This document shows positions 41,408 to 50,152 of a stretch of DNA of 64,000 nucleotides, piece by piece. This DNA is from Pseudonocardia sp. T1-2H (GTDB lineage Bacteria > Actinomycetota > Actinomycetes > Mycobacteriales > Pseudonocardiaceae), in the NCBI RefSeq assembly GCF_038039215.1, contig NZ_JBBPCL010000001.1, positions 310,001 to 374,000 of the forward strand, given 5' to 3'. A program made the position numbers and the translations under genes. Every line of letters begins with the position of its first letter. The first letter of the stretch is position 1. The notes beneath the pieces were generated by a model, which searched no databases, was not told where the DNA came from, and saw nothing but the letters and a program-made list of their open reading frames with translations.

Positions 41408-42193
41408 ATGCCCGTTTCGCTGCCGACCGCCGCGGACGTCCGCAGGGTCCGTGAGCAGGCCGCCAAGAACGTCTCCGAGCAGGCCGGCGTCGTCAAGACC
41501 CCGCTGCTCGCAGTGCTCGGCGCCGGCGACCACGCCGTGAGCACCCTGCTCGGTGCCTACAGCACCGCCCGTACCCGGACGACCGAGCAGGTCGGGGCCG
41601 CGCAGCAGCGCGCCGCCGAGCTGCCCACCGAGCTCGCCGAGCTGCGTGGCAAGCTCAGCACCGACGAGCTGCGCAAGCTGGTCGACGAGCTGCGCGCCCA
41701 GGCCGAGAGGTACTACTCCGGCCTCGCGAAGCATGGCGAGACCACCTGGAGCAAGATCCGGCAGCAGCCGCAGGTCAAGCAGGCCTTCAGCTCCGTCGAG
41801 TCGCTCACCGAGACCTTCGACGCCCGGCTGGACGGCTTCGTCGACGACGCGCACGACGCGGCGGAGAAGGCGCTGTCCACCGTGACCCGGCAGACCCGTT
41901 CCGCCGGCGAGAAGGTCGCCCAGCGGACGCAGAAGTTCGCCGAGGAGGTCGCCGAGGAGGTCACCGAGGCGACGTCCGACGCCGGCGCCAAGCTGACCTC
42001 CGTGGGTGAGGACACCGCCGCGAAGATCGACGAGGCGGGTGACGACGCCGCCGCCACCACGCGCAGCACCACGCGCAAGGCCGCGAACCGCACCGCCCCG
42101 AAGACGACACCGAAGACCGCGACCCGCAAGCCGGCCGCGCGTCGTACCGGTACCAACGGCACGAACGACACGAACGGCACCGCCAAGAGCTGA
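41408..42193 (+). CDS. Heparin-binding haemagglutinin-like protein (HbhA-like)
   Basis: 261 residues, mainly alpha-helical, with an N-terminal half (PTAADVRRVREQAAKNVSEQAGVVKTPLLAVLGAGDHAVSTLLGAYSTARTRTTEQV) and a coiled-coil middle. The C-terminus is the Lys/Ala/Thr/Pro-rich basic tail characteristic of HbhA adhesins (KAANRTAPKTTPKTATRKPAARRTG). HbhA binds sulfated glycans at the surface and also lipid structures. ATG 41408 is favoured by the AGGGGAA at proper spacing; GTG 41399 would overlap the previous stop. The XRE-HbhA-DUF2516 order is the same as in mycobacteria. A terminator follows. Confidence 0.8.
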   Translation: MPVSLPTAADVRRVREQAAKNVSEQAGVVKTPLLAVLGAGDHAVSTLLGAYSTARTRTTEQVGAAQQRAAELPTELAELRGKLSTDELRKLVDELRAQAERYYSGLAKHGETTWSKIRQQPQVKQAFSSVESLTETFDARLDGFVDDAHDAAEKALSTVTRQTRSAGEKVAQRTQKFAEEVAEEVTEATSDAGAKLTSVGEDTAAKIDEAGDDAAATTRSTTRKAANRTAPKTTPKTATRKPAARRTGTNGTNDTNGTAKS

Positions 42194-42210
42194 TCACCCC
42201 GGTTCGCCCC

Positions 42211-42243
42211 GACGGCCCCGGAGCCTCCCGCTCCGGGGCCGTC
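42211..42243 (+). terminator. 13-bp hairpin after the HbhA-like gene
   Basis: GACGGCCCCGGAG and CTCCGGGGCCGTC pair perfectly around CCTCCCG, 17 bases past the stop. Confidence 0.85.
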
Positions 42244-42339
42244 GTCGTGCCCGGCCGGCCGGGACGCGACCGCACGATGTTCATGAACGGTCACGGGGCA
42301 GGAGTGTCGGGAACCCACCTGCGCACGTAGTCTGGGCAG

Positions 42340-42702
42340 GTGAACCTGCTAGCGAACCTCGATTCCCTGGTGCTGGCCGTCATCGGCATCGTGGTCGCAG
42401 TGGTGTCGGGGTACGCGTTCGTCCACGTCGTGCGGCAGCGCGCGGACGCGTTCCAGGCAGCCGGGAAGCTGACGAAGAACGCCTGGCTCGGCATCACCGG
42501 GGCGTCCGGATTGTTCCTGCTGCTCATCCCGGTCTTCCGGGTCGTCTACAGCCCCAGCTTCGCGGGCATCCTCGCGGCCTTCCAGGGGCTGCGCAGCGAG
42601 TTCACGCTGTTCTGGCTGGCCGGCCTCGTGGCCACGCTCGTGTACGTCGTCGACGTGAAGCCCGCCGTCGTCGGGGTGCAGCGAGGTGACCAGCGCTGGT
42701 GA
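42340..42702 (+). CDS. DUF2516 membrane protein
   Basis: 120 residues with three to four hydrophobic helices: LVLAVIGIVVAVVSGYAFVHVV, LGITGASGLFLLLIPVFRVVY and FTLFWLAGLVATLVYVVDVKPAVVGVQ. The short loop RADAFQAAGKLTKNAW is typical of DUF2516. In mycobacteria it follows hbhA. Function unknown. GTG 42340 starts VNLLANLDS. The stop overlaps the next start (TGGTGA), so it is coupled to the YbaK gene. Confidence 0.8.
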   Translation: MNLLANLDSLVLAVIGIVVAVVSGYAFVHVVRQRADAFQAAGKLTKNAWLGITGASGLFLLLIPVFRVVYSPSFAGILAAFQGLRSEFTLFWLAGLVATLVYVVDVKPAVVGVQRGDQRW

Positions 42703-43247
42703 CCTGGTCCGTCCTCGGCACCCTGCGCGCGGTGCCCGCACTCGACCGCCCGGACCTGCTGGCCGAACCGGTCGCCAAGGCTCTCGCCGCCCTGGACGAC
42801 GCGAGCGGCGTGGGTGTGGCGGAGATCGATCCCGACCTGGCGGACACCGCCGCCTTCTGCACCGCCTACTCCTTGCCGCCGGAGTCGTCGGCGAACTGCG
42901 TCGTCGTCTCCGGGAAGCGCGGCGGCGAGGTGCGCTACGCCGGGTGCCTGGTCCTCGCGACGACCCGCGCGGACGTCAACGGCGTCGTGCGCAGGAAGCT
43001 GGACGTCCGGAAGGCCTCGTTCGCGCCGATGGCCGAGGCCGTCGAGCTCACGGGCATGGAGTACGGCGGGATCACCCCGCTCGGCCTGCCCGCGGACTGG
43101 CCGCTGCTGATCTCGCCGGAGGTCGCCGCCGCGGAGGCGGTCGTGGTCGGGAGCGGGATCCGCGGGTCGAAGCTCGCCGTGCCCGGCTCGGTACTGGCCG
43201 CGCTGCCCGGCGCCGAGGTCGTCGAGGGTCTCGCCCGACCTGCTTGA
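42699..43247 (+). CDS. YbaK/aminoacyl-tRNA deacylase-like protein
   Basis: 182 residues of the YbaK/EbsC fold. Visible are CVVVSGKRGGEVRYAGCLVLATTRADVNGVVRRKLDVRKASFAPMAEAVELTGMEYGGITPLGLP, the conserved core that includes the substrate-binding Lys (KLDVRKAS) and GGITP. The usual role is hydrolysis of mischarged tRNA, such as Cys-tRNAPro; stand-alone members are trans-editing factors. GTG 42699 overlaps the DUF2516 stop. The stop lies within the HAIR-like operator of lon. Confidence 0.82.
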   Translation: MTWSVLGTLRAVPALDRPDLLAEPVAKALAALDDASGVGVAEIDPDLADTAAFCTAYSLPPESSANCVVVSGKRGGEVRYAGCLVLATTRADVNGVVRRKLDVRKASFAPMAEAVELTGMEYGGITPLGLPADWPLLISPEVAAAEAVVVGSGIRGSKLAVPGSVLAALPGAEVVEGLARPA

Positions 43248-43263
43248 GTCCATCCCGCTCAAG
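43243..43263. promoter_or_regulatory. lon: HAIR-type HspR operator upstream of lon
   Basis: CTTGAGT-N7-GCTCAAG at 43243-43263 matches the HAIR consensus (CTTGAGT-N7-ACTCAAG) bound by HspR in actinobacteria with one mismatch. A second CTTGAGC half lies at 43292-43298, and a likely TTGAGC -35 overlaps it. The element is 74 bases before the lon start and overlaps the YbaK stop. Confidence 0.75.
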
Positions 43264-43336
43264 GTTCCTGCGTTCACCCACAGCACAAATACTTGAGCGT
43301 TGGAATGTCTCTTGCGGTGTAAGCGTTGTGCAGGAC

Positions 43337-45637
43337 ATGACACAGACGCTGAAGCTGCCGGTGCTTCCGCTGACCGACTCGGTGGTGCTGCCCGGCATGG
43401 TGGTCCCCGTCCGTCTCGACGCGCCGGAGGTTCAGGCTGCGGTTGACGCCGCAGAAGGCAAGAAGGTCCTGGTCGTCCCCCGGCTCGACGGGAAGTACGC
43501 CGCGATCGGTGTGGTCGCGGTGCTCGAACAGATCGGCAGGCTCCCGAGTGGGGAGCGCGCCGCCGTGGTCCGCGGTGAAGGACGTGCACGTATCGGCTCG
43601 GGTGTGACCGGGCCGGGGTCCGCCCTGTGGGTCGAGGCGGAGACGGTGGACGAGAGCCCCGTCACCGGCCGCACCCAGGAGCTGGCCAAGGAGTACAAGG
43701 CGCTGGTCGTCTCGATCCTGCAGCAGCGGGGCGCCTGGCAGATCATCGACGGGGTCCAGCAGATCACCGACCCCTCGGAGCTGGCCGACACGGCCGGCTG
43801 GAACGCCTGGCTCGACACCGAGCACAAGGCGCAGCTGCTCGCCGAGACCGACGTGACCCGCCGGCTCGAGCTGCTCCTGGAGTGGACGAAGGCGCACGTC
43901 GCCGAGCAGGAGGTCTCCGAGAAGATCTCGAACGACGTCCGCGAGGGCATGGAGAAGCAGCAGCGTGAGTTCCTGCTGCGCCAGCAGCTCGCGGCCATCC
44001 GCAAGGAGCTGGGCGACGACGACCCCGAGGGCGAGGCGGACTACCGCGCTCGCGTCGAGGCCGCCGACCTGCCCGAGCACGTCCGCAAGGCCGCGCTGAC
44101 CGAGGTCGGCAAGCTGGAGCGGGCGTCGGACCAGAGCCCGGAGTCGGGCTGGATCCGCACCTGGCTGGACACGGTCCTGGACATCCCGTGGAGCGAGACC
44201 ACCGTCGACACCGACGACCTGGTCGCCGCCCGCGCGATCCTGGATGCGGACCACGCCGGACTCGACGACGTCAAGGAGCGTCTGATCGAGTTCCTGGCCG
44301 TCCGGTCCCGCCGCAACCGCAAGGGCCTGGAGACCGTCGGTGGGCGGGGCTCGGGTGCCGTGCTCGCGCTCGTCGGGCCTCCCGGCGTCGGCAAGACGTC
44401 CCTGGGTGAGTCCGTGGCGCACGCGCTCGGCCGCAAGTTCGTCCGCGTCGCCCTCGGCGGTGTGCGGGACGAGGCGGAGATCCGCGGGCACCGGCGCACC
44501 TACGTCGGGGCGCTTCCCGGCCGGATCGTCCGAGCCATCCGCGAGGCCGGTTCGATGAACCCGGTCGTGCTGCTGGACGAGATCGACAAGGTCGGCAGCG
44601 ACTACCGGGGCGACCCCTCGGCCGCGCTGCTGGAGGTGCTGGACCCGGCGCAGAACCACACGTTCCGCGACCACTACCTCGAGGTCGACCTGGACCTGTC
44701 GAACGTCCTGTTCCTGGCCACCGCGAACGTCCACGACACCATCCCCGGCCCGCTCGCGGACCGTATGGAGATCGTGACGCTCGACGGCTACACCGAGGCC
44801 GAGAAGATCGCGATCGCGCGTGACCACCTGCTGCCGCGGCAGATCGAGAAGGCCGGTCTGGAGACCTCCGACGTGGAGTTCTCCGAGGTCGCGCTGGGCA
44901 TGATCGCCGCCGAGTACACCCGCGAGGCGGGCGTGCGGCAGCTGGAGCGGGGCCTGGCGAAGGTCCTGCGGAAGGCCGCCGTCGCGCTGGACTCCGGCAC
45001 CGAGGCGCCGATCCACGTCGACGCCCAGACCCTGGTCAAGTACCTCGGGCGGCCGCGGTTCACCCCGGAGTCCGCGGAGCGCACGTCGGTTCCCGGCGTC
45101 GCCACCGGGCTGGCCGTGACCGGAGCGGGCGGTGACGTCCTCTTCATCGAGGCCACGGCGATGGACGGCGACCCGGGTCTGACGATCACCGGGCAGCTGG
45201 GCGAGGTCATGACCGAGTCCGTCTCGATCGCGCTCTCGTACCTGCGGTCCCGTGGGCTCGCCGGCGACCTGGCGTCGAAGAAGCTGCACGTCCACGTGCC
45301 GGCCGGCGCGGTCCCGAAGGACGGGCCGAGCGCGGGCGTCACGATGACGACGGCGCTGGCGTCGCTCGCGTCGGGGCGTCCGGTGAAGTCGTCGGTCGGG
45401 ATGACCGGCGAGGTCACGCTGCAGGGCAAGGTCCTGCCGATCGGCGGGGTCAAGCAGAAGCTGCTGGCCGCCCACCGTGCCGGACTGACGGACGTGATCA
45501 TCCCGAAGCGCAACGAGCCCGACCTCGACGACCTGCCGGAGTCGGTGCGCGGTGAGCTGCGGGTCCACCCCGTGGCGGACGTCGCGGAGGTCCTGGAGCT
45601 GGCCCTGGAGCCGGCGCAGGAGCACGCCGCGGCCTGA
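43337..45637 (+). CDS. lon: ATP-dependent Lon protease
   Basis: 766 residues. The N-terminal substrate-binding domain (LPVLPLTDSVVLPGMVVPVRLD) and long helices are followed by the AAA+ module: Walker A GPPGVGKTSLGESVA (about 350), Walker B VVLLDEIDKV, and sensor 1 NVLFLATANV. The C-terminal serine protease domain has the Ser-Lys dyad: Ser in PKDGPSAGVTM and Lys in GGVKQKLLAAHRAG. Lon degrades misfolded and short-lived regulatory proteins. ATG 43337 is preceded by CAGGAC. Expression is probably heat-shock-induced via the HAIR operator. A 19-bp hairpin ends the transcript. Confidence 0.95.
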   Translation: MTQTLKLPVLPLTDSVVLPGMVVPVRLDAPEVQAAVDAAEGKKVLVVPRLDGKYAAIGVVAVLEQIGRLPSGERAAVVRGEGRARIGSGVTGPGSALWVEAETVDESPVTGRTQELAKEYKALVVSILQQRGAWQIIDGVQQITDPSELADTAGWNAWLDTEHKAQLLAETDVTRRLELLLEWTKAHVAEQEVSEKISNDVREGMEKQQREFLLRQQLAAIRKELGDDDPEGEADYRARVEAADLPEHVRKAALTEVGKLERASDQSPESGWIRTWLDTVLDIPWSETTVDTDDLVAARAILDADHAGLDDVKERLIEFLAVRSRRNRKGLETVGGRGSGAVLALVGPPGVGKTSLGESVAHALGRKFVRVALGGVRDEAEIRGHRRTYVGALPGRIVRAIREAGSMNPVVLLDEIDKVGSDYRGDPSAALLEVLDPAQNHTFRDHYLEVDLDLSNVLFLATANVHDTIPGPLADRMEIVTLDGYTEAEKIAIARDHLLPRQIEKAGLETSDVEFSEVALGMIAAEYTREAGVRQLERGLAKVLRKAAVALDSGTEAPIHVDAQTLVKYLGRPRFTPESAERTSVPGVATGLAVTGAGGDVLFIEATAMDGDPGLTITGQLGEVMTESVSIALSYLRSRGLAGDLASKKLHVHVPAGAVPKDGPSAGVTMTTALASLASGRPVKSSVGMTGEVTLQGKVLPIGGVKQKLLAAHRAGLTDVIIPKRNEPDLDDLPESVRGELRVHPVADVAEVLELALEPAQEHAAA

Positions 45638-45651
45638 CCGCCTGATCTCAT

Positions 45652-45694
45652 GAACGGCACTCTCGTGCGGACCTACCGCACGAGGGTGCCGTTC
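45652..45694 (+). terminator. 19-bp hairpin after lon
   Basis: GAACGGCACTCTCGTGCGG and CCGCACGAGGGTGCCGTTC pair (one T-G wobble) around ACCTA, 14 bases past the lon stop. Confidence 0.88.
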
Positions 45695-45897
45695 GTCGTA
45701 TCCGGGCCGATCGGCCTGCGTCCGCGGAAGAGCACGCGGCGGCCGTCGCACCCCGCCACCCTGGGGGATCTGCGGCTGAGAGCCTCTACCTCGACGAACT
45801 GCCCGATCGACCGCGGCGGGCCCGCCCGCCGCGCCATTTGTGGTGTATCTCACTTTTGCTGATGCTTCTCTGCCTACTATCCGACAGAGGAGGAGTC

Positions 45898-47294
45898 ATG
45901 ACCAGCATGGCGCGGTACGACGTCGACGGGTTGCGGGGTGCGATGACCGGCGTCGTCGTCCTGCCCGGTGAAGCGGGCTTCGACGACGCCCGGTCGATCT
46001 GGAACGGCGCGATCGACCGCAAGCCGGCACTGATCGCACGATGCCGGACCGCGGGCGACGTGGCCGCCGCCGTCACCTTCGGCCGCGACAACAGCCTGGA
46101 GATCGCCGTCCGCGGAGGCGGACACGGCTTCGCCGGGACGGCGGTCTGTGACGACGGGCTCATGATCGACCTCTCGCTCCTGAACGGCGTGCGGGTCCAC
46201 CCGGACGAACGCAGGGCGGTCGTCGGGGGCGGGGCGACCCTGGCGGACCTCGACGCCGCCACCCAGGCCCACGGTCTCGCCGTGACCGGCGGGGTCATCA
46301 GCCACACCGGCGTCGGCGGGCTGACCCTCGGTGGTGGCATGGGCTGGCTGACGGGGCGCTGCGGGCTCAGTCTCGACAACCTGGTCGGGGCACAGGTGGT
46401 GCTGGCCGACGGCCGCATCGTCCACGCCGCGGAGCGCGACCATGCCGACCTGTTCTGGGCACTACGCGGTGGCGGCGGCAACTTCGGCGTCGTCACCGAG
46501 TTCGAGTTCGCCCTGCACGAGGTCGGCCCGGAGGTGCATCTCGGGCTGCTGTTCTGGGGTCTCGATCAGGGCCGTGAGGCGCTCCGGGCGTGCCGGGACT
46601 CCATCCCTGGTCTGCCCGAGACCAGCGGCGTGCTCATCGCGGCGGCGATGGACGCGCCTGCGGCGCCGTTCGTCCCGCCGGAGCACCACTTCGCACCCGG
46701 TCACGCGCTGATGGTCGTCGGGTTCGACGGCGCGGAGGAGCACGACCGCTCGCTCGACGCCGTCCGCCGGGCATGCCCGCCGCTGTTCGAGTTCGTGACT
46801 CCCCTCCCGTACGTCGCGCTGCAGGGCATGCTGGACGACAGCGCACCGTGGGGGATTGGCGGCTACGAGAAGGCGCTCTACCTCGACGACCTGACGGATG
46901 ACGCCGTCGACGTCCTCGCCACGCGAGCCGGGGAGAAGCGCTCGCCCCTGAGCTTCGCCCCCATCTTCGTGCTGGACGGCGCCTATGCGCGGGTCGGCGA
47001 CGACGACACCGCGTACGGGGGCCGGCGAAGGCGGCAGTACGTCGTCAACCTCGCAGCGGTCGGCCCGGACCTCGCCGCACCGGCGGTCGACCGCGACTGG
47101 GTTCGGTCCCTCTGGGACGAGCTCAGGCCGCTGGCCGAAGACGGGGAGGCTACGTGAACTTCATGGCGGACGCGGACGCCGACCGGGTCCGCGCCAGCTA
47201 CGGCGCCGCGAAGTACGAGCGGCTGGCGCACATCAAGGCCGAGTACGACCCGGGCAACCTGTTCCACCGCAACGCGAACATCAAGCCCGCCTGA
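45898..47294 (+). CDS. FAD-linked oxidoreductase, BBE type (one frameshift near the 3' end)
   Basis: An FAD-binding PCMH/berberine-bridge-type oxidase. The N-terminal FAD domain has [16 protein letters not shown] and [13 protein letters not shown] (His and Gly bind FAD, the His position being a covalent flavin site), [38 protein letters not shown] and [21 protein letters not shown]. The substrate domain follows, then the C-terminal BBE motif [18 protein letters not shown]...[25 protein letters not shown]. This last part is in a different frame, starting near 47143-47146. Adding one G to that GGGG joins them into 465 residues (1398 bases). AGAGGAGGAG precedes ATG 45898. The substrate is unknown; relatives oxidise alcohols, sugars or secondary metabolites. 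Confidence 0.85.
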
Positions 47295-47340
47295 GGTCGT
47301 GCGCGGAACCGTCGCCCCGGTGACGGTTTCCGTGCACCCG

Positions 47341-48252
47341 CTACTTGAACACCACGGTCTTGTTGCCGTGGACCAGTACTCGGTCCTCCAGGTGCCAGCG
47401 CAGGCCTCGGGCGAGCACGAGGCGCTCGATGTCCCGGCCCCGGCGGACCATGCTGTCCGGGGTGTCGCCGTGGTCCACCCGGATGACGTCCTGCTCGATG
47501 ATCGGGCCGGCGTCGAGGTCCGCGGTGGCGTAGTGGCAGGTGGCGCCGATCAGCTTCACCCCGCGCGCGTACGCCTGGTGGTACGGCCGGGCGCCGGCGA
47601 ACGACGGCAGGAAGCTGTGGTGGATGTTGATCGCGCGCCCGCCCCACTCCTCGCACAGGTGCGCGGGGAGGATCTGCATGAACCGGGCCAGGACGATCGC
47701 GTCCGGGGAGTGCGCGTCGACGAGCTTGCGGACCTCCTCGAACGCCGCGACCTTGCCCTGCTCGCGCTTCGGGTCCCGGACGCTCGGGAACGGCACGTGA
47801 TGGAACGGCACGTCGTGCGCGCGCACGAGGTCCCCGAGCGAGTCGTGGTTGCCGATCACCGCGTCGAGGACGACGGGTAGTTCGCCCGCCTGGACCCTGC
47901 CGAGCAGGTCGTGCAGGCAGTGCGGCTCCTTGGTGACGAGCAGGACCGCGTGCTTCGGCACGCCCGTGTCCGTCACCTGCCACGTCGCCTCCGGGCCGAA
48001 CTCGGCCGCGACCGCGGCGAAGCGGACGCGCAGCTCGTCGACGTCGAAGGGGACGGAGTCCGCACGGATCGCCTGGCGTGTGAAGAACCAGCCGTCCTGC
48101 GGTTCCGCGTGGTAGGCCGCCTCGACGATCCAGGCGCCGGCGTCCGCCAGGAATCCCGCGATCCGCGCGACGATGCCGGTGCGGTCAGGGCAGCTGAAGG
48201 TGATGACGTAGCGGCGGTCTCGTCCGGGTTCCACGAGGGAAAATCGTGCCAC
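47341..48252 (-). CDS. purU: Formyltetrahydrofolate deformylase
   Basis: A 303-residue PurU that hydrolyses 10-formyl-THF to formate and THF, keeping the one-carbon pool in balance and supplying formate to PurT-type synthesis. The N-terminal ACT domain is YVITFSCPDRTGIVARIAGFLADAGAWIVEAAYHAEPQDGWFFTRQAI; the C-terminal formyltransferase fold has RFMQILPAHLCEEWGGRAINIHHSFLPSFAGARPYHQAYARGVKLIGATCHYATADLDAGPIIEQDV. The Asn-His-Asp triad is in NIHHSFLPSF and DLDAGPII. GTG 48252 is the start; convergent with the flavin oxidase. Confidence 0.92.
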   Translation of the reverse strand: MARFSLVEPGRDRRYVITFSCPDRTGIVARIAGFLADAGAWIVEAAYHAEPQDGWFFTRQAIRADSVPFDVDELRVRFAAVAAEFGPEATWQVTDTGVPKHAVLLVTKEPHCLHDLLGRVQAGELPVVLDAVIGNHDSLGDLVRAHDVPFHHVPFPSVRDPKREQGKVAAFEEVRKLVDAHSPDAIVLARFMQILPAHLCEEWGGRAINIHHSFLPSFAGARPYHQAYARGVKLIGATCHYATADLDAGPIIEQDVIRVDHGDTPDSMVRRGRDIERLVLARGLRWHLEDRVLVHGNKTVVFK

Positions 48253-48384
48253 TGCCCTGATCGCGACCTACACGTCGGGTGCGGACCCGGGTCTACCCGC
48301 AGCCGCTCGAAGCGGAGCTCTCGCGTGCGTTCGACGTGCCGTCGTCGGCGATCGGCGGCGTGCTCACGGTGATCCGGCTGTGCT

Positions 48385-48416
48385 GCGCGCAGCCTCGTTC
48401 TGGCGAGGCTGCGCGC
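48385..48416. terminator. 13-bp hairpin after the DUF2505 gene
   Basis: GCGCGCAGCCTCG and CGAGGCTGCGCGC pair perfectly around TTCTGG, directly at the stop of the DUF2505 gene and upstream of purU on the same strand. Confidence 0.85.
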
Positions 48417-48917
48417 TCACAGGGAGTCGAGATAGGCGTGGGTGAACTCGGTCTCCATGGCGAGCAGGCGCTTGATCTGGTCCCCGACCGTCGCCTCGAT
48501 CTTGCCGCCGATGATCGGGACGTTGACCTTGGTCTCGATGTGCACATCGAACGAGCTGCCCTCGGCCGCCGGGGCGAGCTTCATCGTCCCGTTCGCGCCG
48601 GCGGGCAGGCCGGGCAGCTGGACCTCCACCGTGCCGTCGTAGGAGCCGTCGCGCGCCGGCGTCCAGGTCTCCCGCCGCTCGACGACGATGTCGCCCTTGA
48701 GGAACGAGCGGACCACGCCCGGCAGGTCGTTCTCGTCGAGCCCGTGCTTGAGCCGGTAACGCACCCCCGACTCATCCGCGTCGTACTCCAGGATCTCGGC
48801 CCCCCGGCCGCCGATCTCCTTGAGCCGCCTGTTCAGGTAGTTCTGGTCGATCATGGCTGCGTAGACCGCGTCGACGGGGTGGGCGGACGTCGAGCGGTAG
48901 TCGATCGAGCGAGACAT
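48417..48917 (-). CDS. DUF2505 family protein (SRPBCC-like)
   Basis: 166 residues with the SRPBCC/START-like layout: SIDYRSTSAHPVDAVYAAMIDQNYLNRRLKEIGG at the start, a beta-rich centre (VRYRLKHGLDENDLPGVVRSFLKGDIVVERRETW) and a C-terminal helix (GKIEATVGDQIKRLLAMETEFTHAYLDSL). This matches DUF2505, a family of unknown ligand-binding function in actinobacteria. No signal or membrane segment. Start ATG 48917 is 17 bases from the divergent murB start, so the two share a tiny promoter space. A terminator follows the stop. Confidence 0.8.
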   Translation of the reverse strand: MSRSIDYRSTSAHPVDAVYAAMIDQNYLNRRLKEIGGRGAEILEYDADESGVRYRLKHGLDENDLPGVVRSFLKGDIVVERRETWTPARDGSYDGTVEVQLPGLPAGANGTMKLAPAAEGSSFDVHIETKVNVPIIGGKIEATVGDQIKRLLAMETEFTHAYLDSL

Positions 48918-48934
48918 GGGCGGAGGCTACCGTC

Positions 48935-49990
48935 GTGGCCGTGCAGACACCCGTTCTCCCGGTGCCCCGCCCGGACGTGCCGCTCGCCCCGCTGACGACG
49001 CTGCGGCTCGGCGGCCCGGCCCGGCGCCTGGTCGAGGCCCCGTCCGCGGAGGCGGTGGTCGCGACGGTCCGCGCGGCGGACGCGGCGGGGGAGCCGGTGC
49101 TGGTCCTCGGCGGCGGGTCCAACGTGGTCGTCGCGGACTCGGGTGTCGAGGGCACGGTCGTGCTCGTCACCGGCACCGGGATCACCACCGAACGTCGCGA
49201 CGACGGGGCGGTGCTGCTCACGGTCGAGGCGGGTGAGGACTGGGACGGGGTCGTCGCCGCCACTGTCGCCGACGGACTGGGCGGGCTGGAGTGTCTCTCC
49301 GGGATCCCCGGCCGGACGGGCGCGACGCCGGTGCAGAACGTCGGCGCGTACGGCGTGGAGATCGCCGAGCTCCTGGTCGACGTCGACCTCTACGACCGGC
49401 GCTCCGGCACCGTCCGCACGCACGTCCCGGCCGCGAGCCTGGGTCTGGCCTACCGCACCAGCGTGCTGAAGAACACGGACTCCGCGATCGTCCTGCGCGT
49501 GCGGTTCGCGCTGCCGGGCGGCGGGGAGAGCATGCCGATCCGCTATGCCGAGCTCGCCCGCACCCTCGGCGTCGAGCAGGGGTCCCGGGTGCCGGCCGGC
49601 GCCGCCCGCGAGGCCGTGCTGGCCCTGCGCCGGGGCAAGGGCATGGTCCTCGACGCCCGGGACCACGACACCTGGAGCGCGGGCTCCTTCTTCACCAACC
49701 CGATCCTCCGTGAGGGCACCGTGCCGGCGGCACCGGGCTGGCCGACGGGGGACGGCCTGGTCAAGCTGCCGGCAGCCTGGCTGATCCAGCACGCGGGGTT
49801 CGGCCGCGGCCACGCCGGGCCCGGCGGCCGGGTCGGGCTCTCCACGAAGCACGTCCTCGCGCTGACGAACCGGGGCGCCGGCCGGACCGAGGACCTGCTC
49901 GGGCTCGCCCGCGAGGTGCGGGACGGCGTGCGGGACGCGTTCGGGGTCGAGCTGCATCCCGAACCGGTGCTCGTCGGGTGCGCACTGTAG
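48935..49990 (+). CDS. murB: UDP-N-acetylenolpyruvoylglucosamine reductase (MurB)
   Basis: A 351-residue FAD enzyme that reduces enolpyruvyl-UDP-GlcNAc to UDP-MurNAc, the second committed step of peptidoglycan synthesis. The FAD-binding pattern is TTLRLGGPARRLVEA and LVLGGGSNVVVADSGVEGTVV; LECLSGIPGRTGATPVQNVGAYGVEIAELL gives the central motif; LAYRTSVLKNTDSAIVLRVRF and SAGSFFTNPIL contain the catalytic Ser and Asn; the C-terminal LPAAWLIQHAGFGRG and LSTKHVLALTNRGAG are present. The fold is the longer, type I MurB. GTG 48935 is chosen. The L,D-transpeptidase follows, another envelope gene. Confidence 0.93.
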   Translation: MAVQTPVLPVPRPDVPLAPLTTLRLGGPARRLVEAPSAEAVVATVRAADAAGEPVLVLGGGSNVVVADSGVEGTVVLVTGTGITTERRDDGAVLLTVEAGEDWDGVVAATVADGLGGLECLSGIPGRTGATPVQNVGAYGVEIAELLVDVDLYDRRSGTVRTHVPAASLGLAYRTSVLKNTDSAIVLRVRFALPGGGESMPIRYAELARTLGVEQGSRVPAGAAREAVLALRRGKGMVLDARDHDTWSAGSFFTNPILREGTVPAAPGWPTGDGLVKLPAAWLIQHAGFGRGHAGPGGRVGLSTKHVLALTNRGAGRTEDLLGLAREVRDGVRDAFGVELHPEPVLVGCAL

Positions 49991-50152
49991 GGACACAACG
50001 TGACGATCGGCTCAGCACCACCCGAAAGGGAGAGCTGCGCCGGAATCGTCGAGGTGGCCGCGTAACCTCGCGACCCGATTCCCCCGACGCGCGCAACCTC
50101 GCCCGCCGCCCGGACGTCCATCACCTGGGGAGTCGGGCTCGTGGGGGAGAGA

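Noticed and set aside
43274..45853. 859-residue open frame opposite lon
   Set aside because: Same cause; lon is unmistakable and this frame has no domains.
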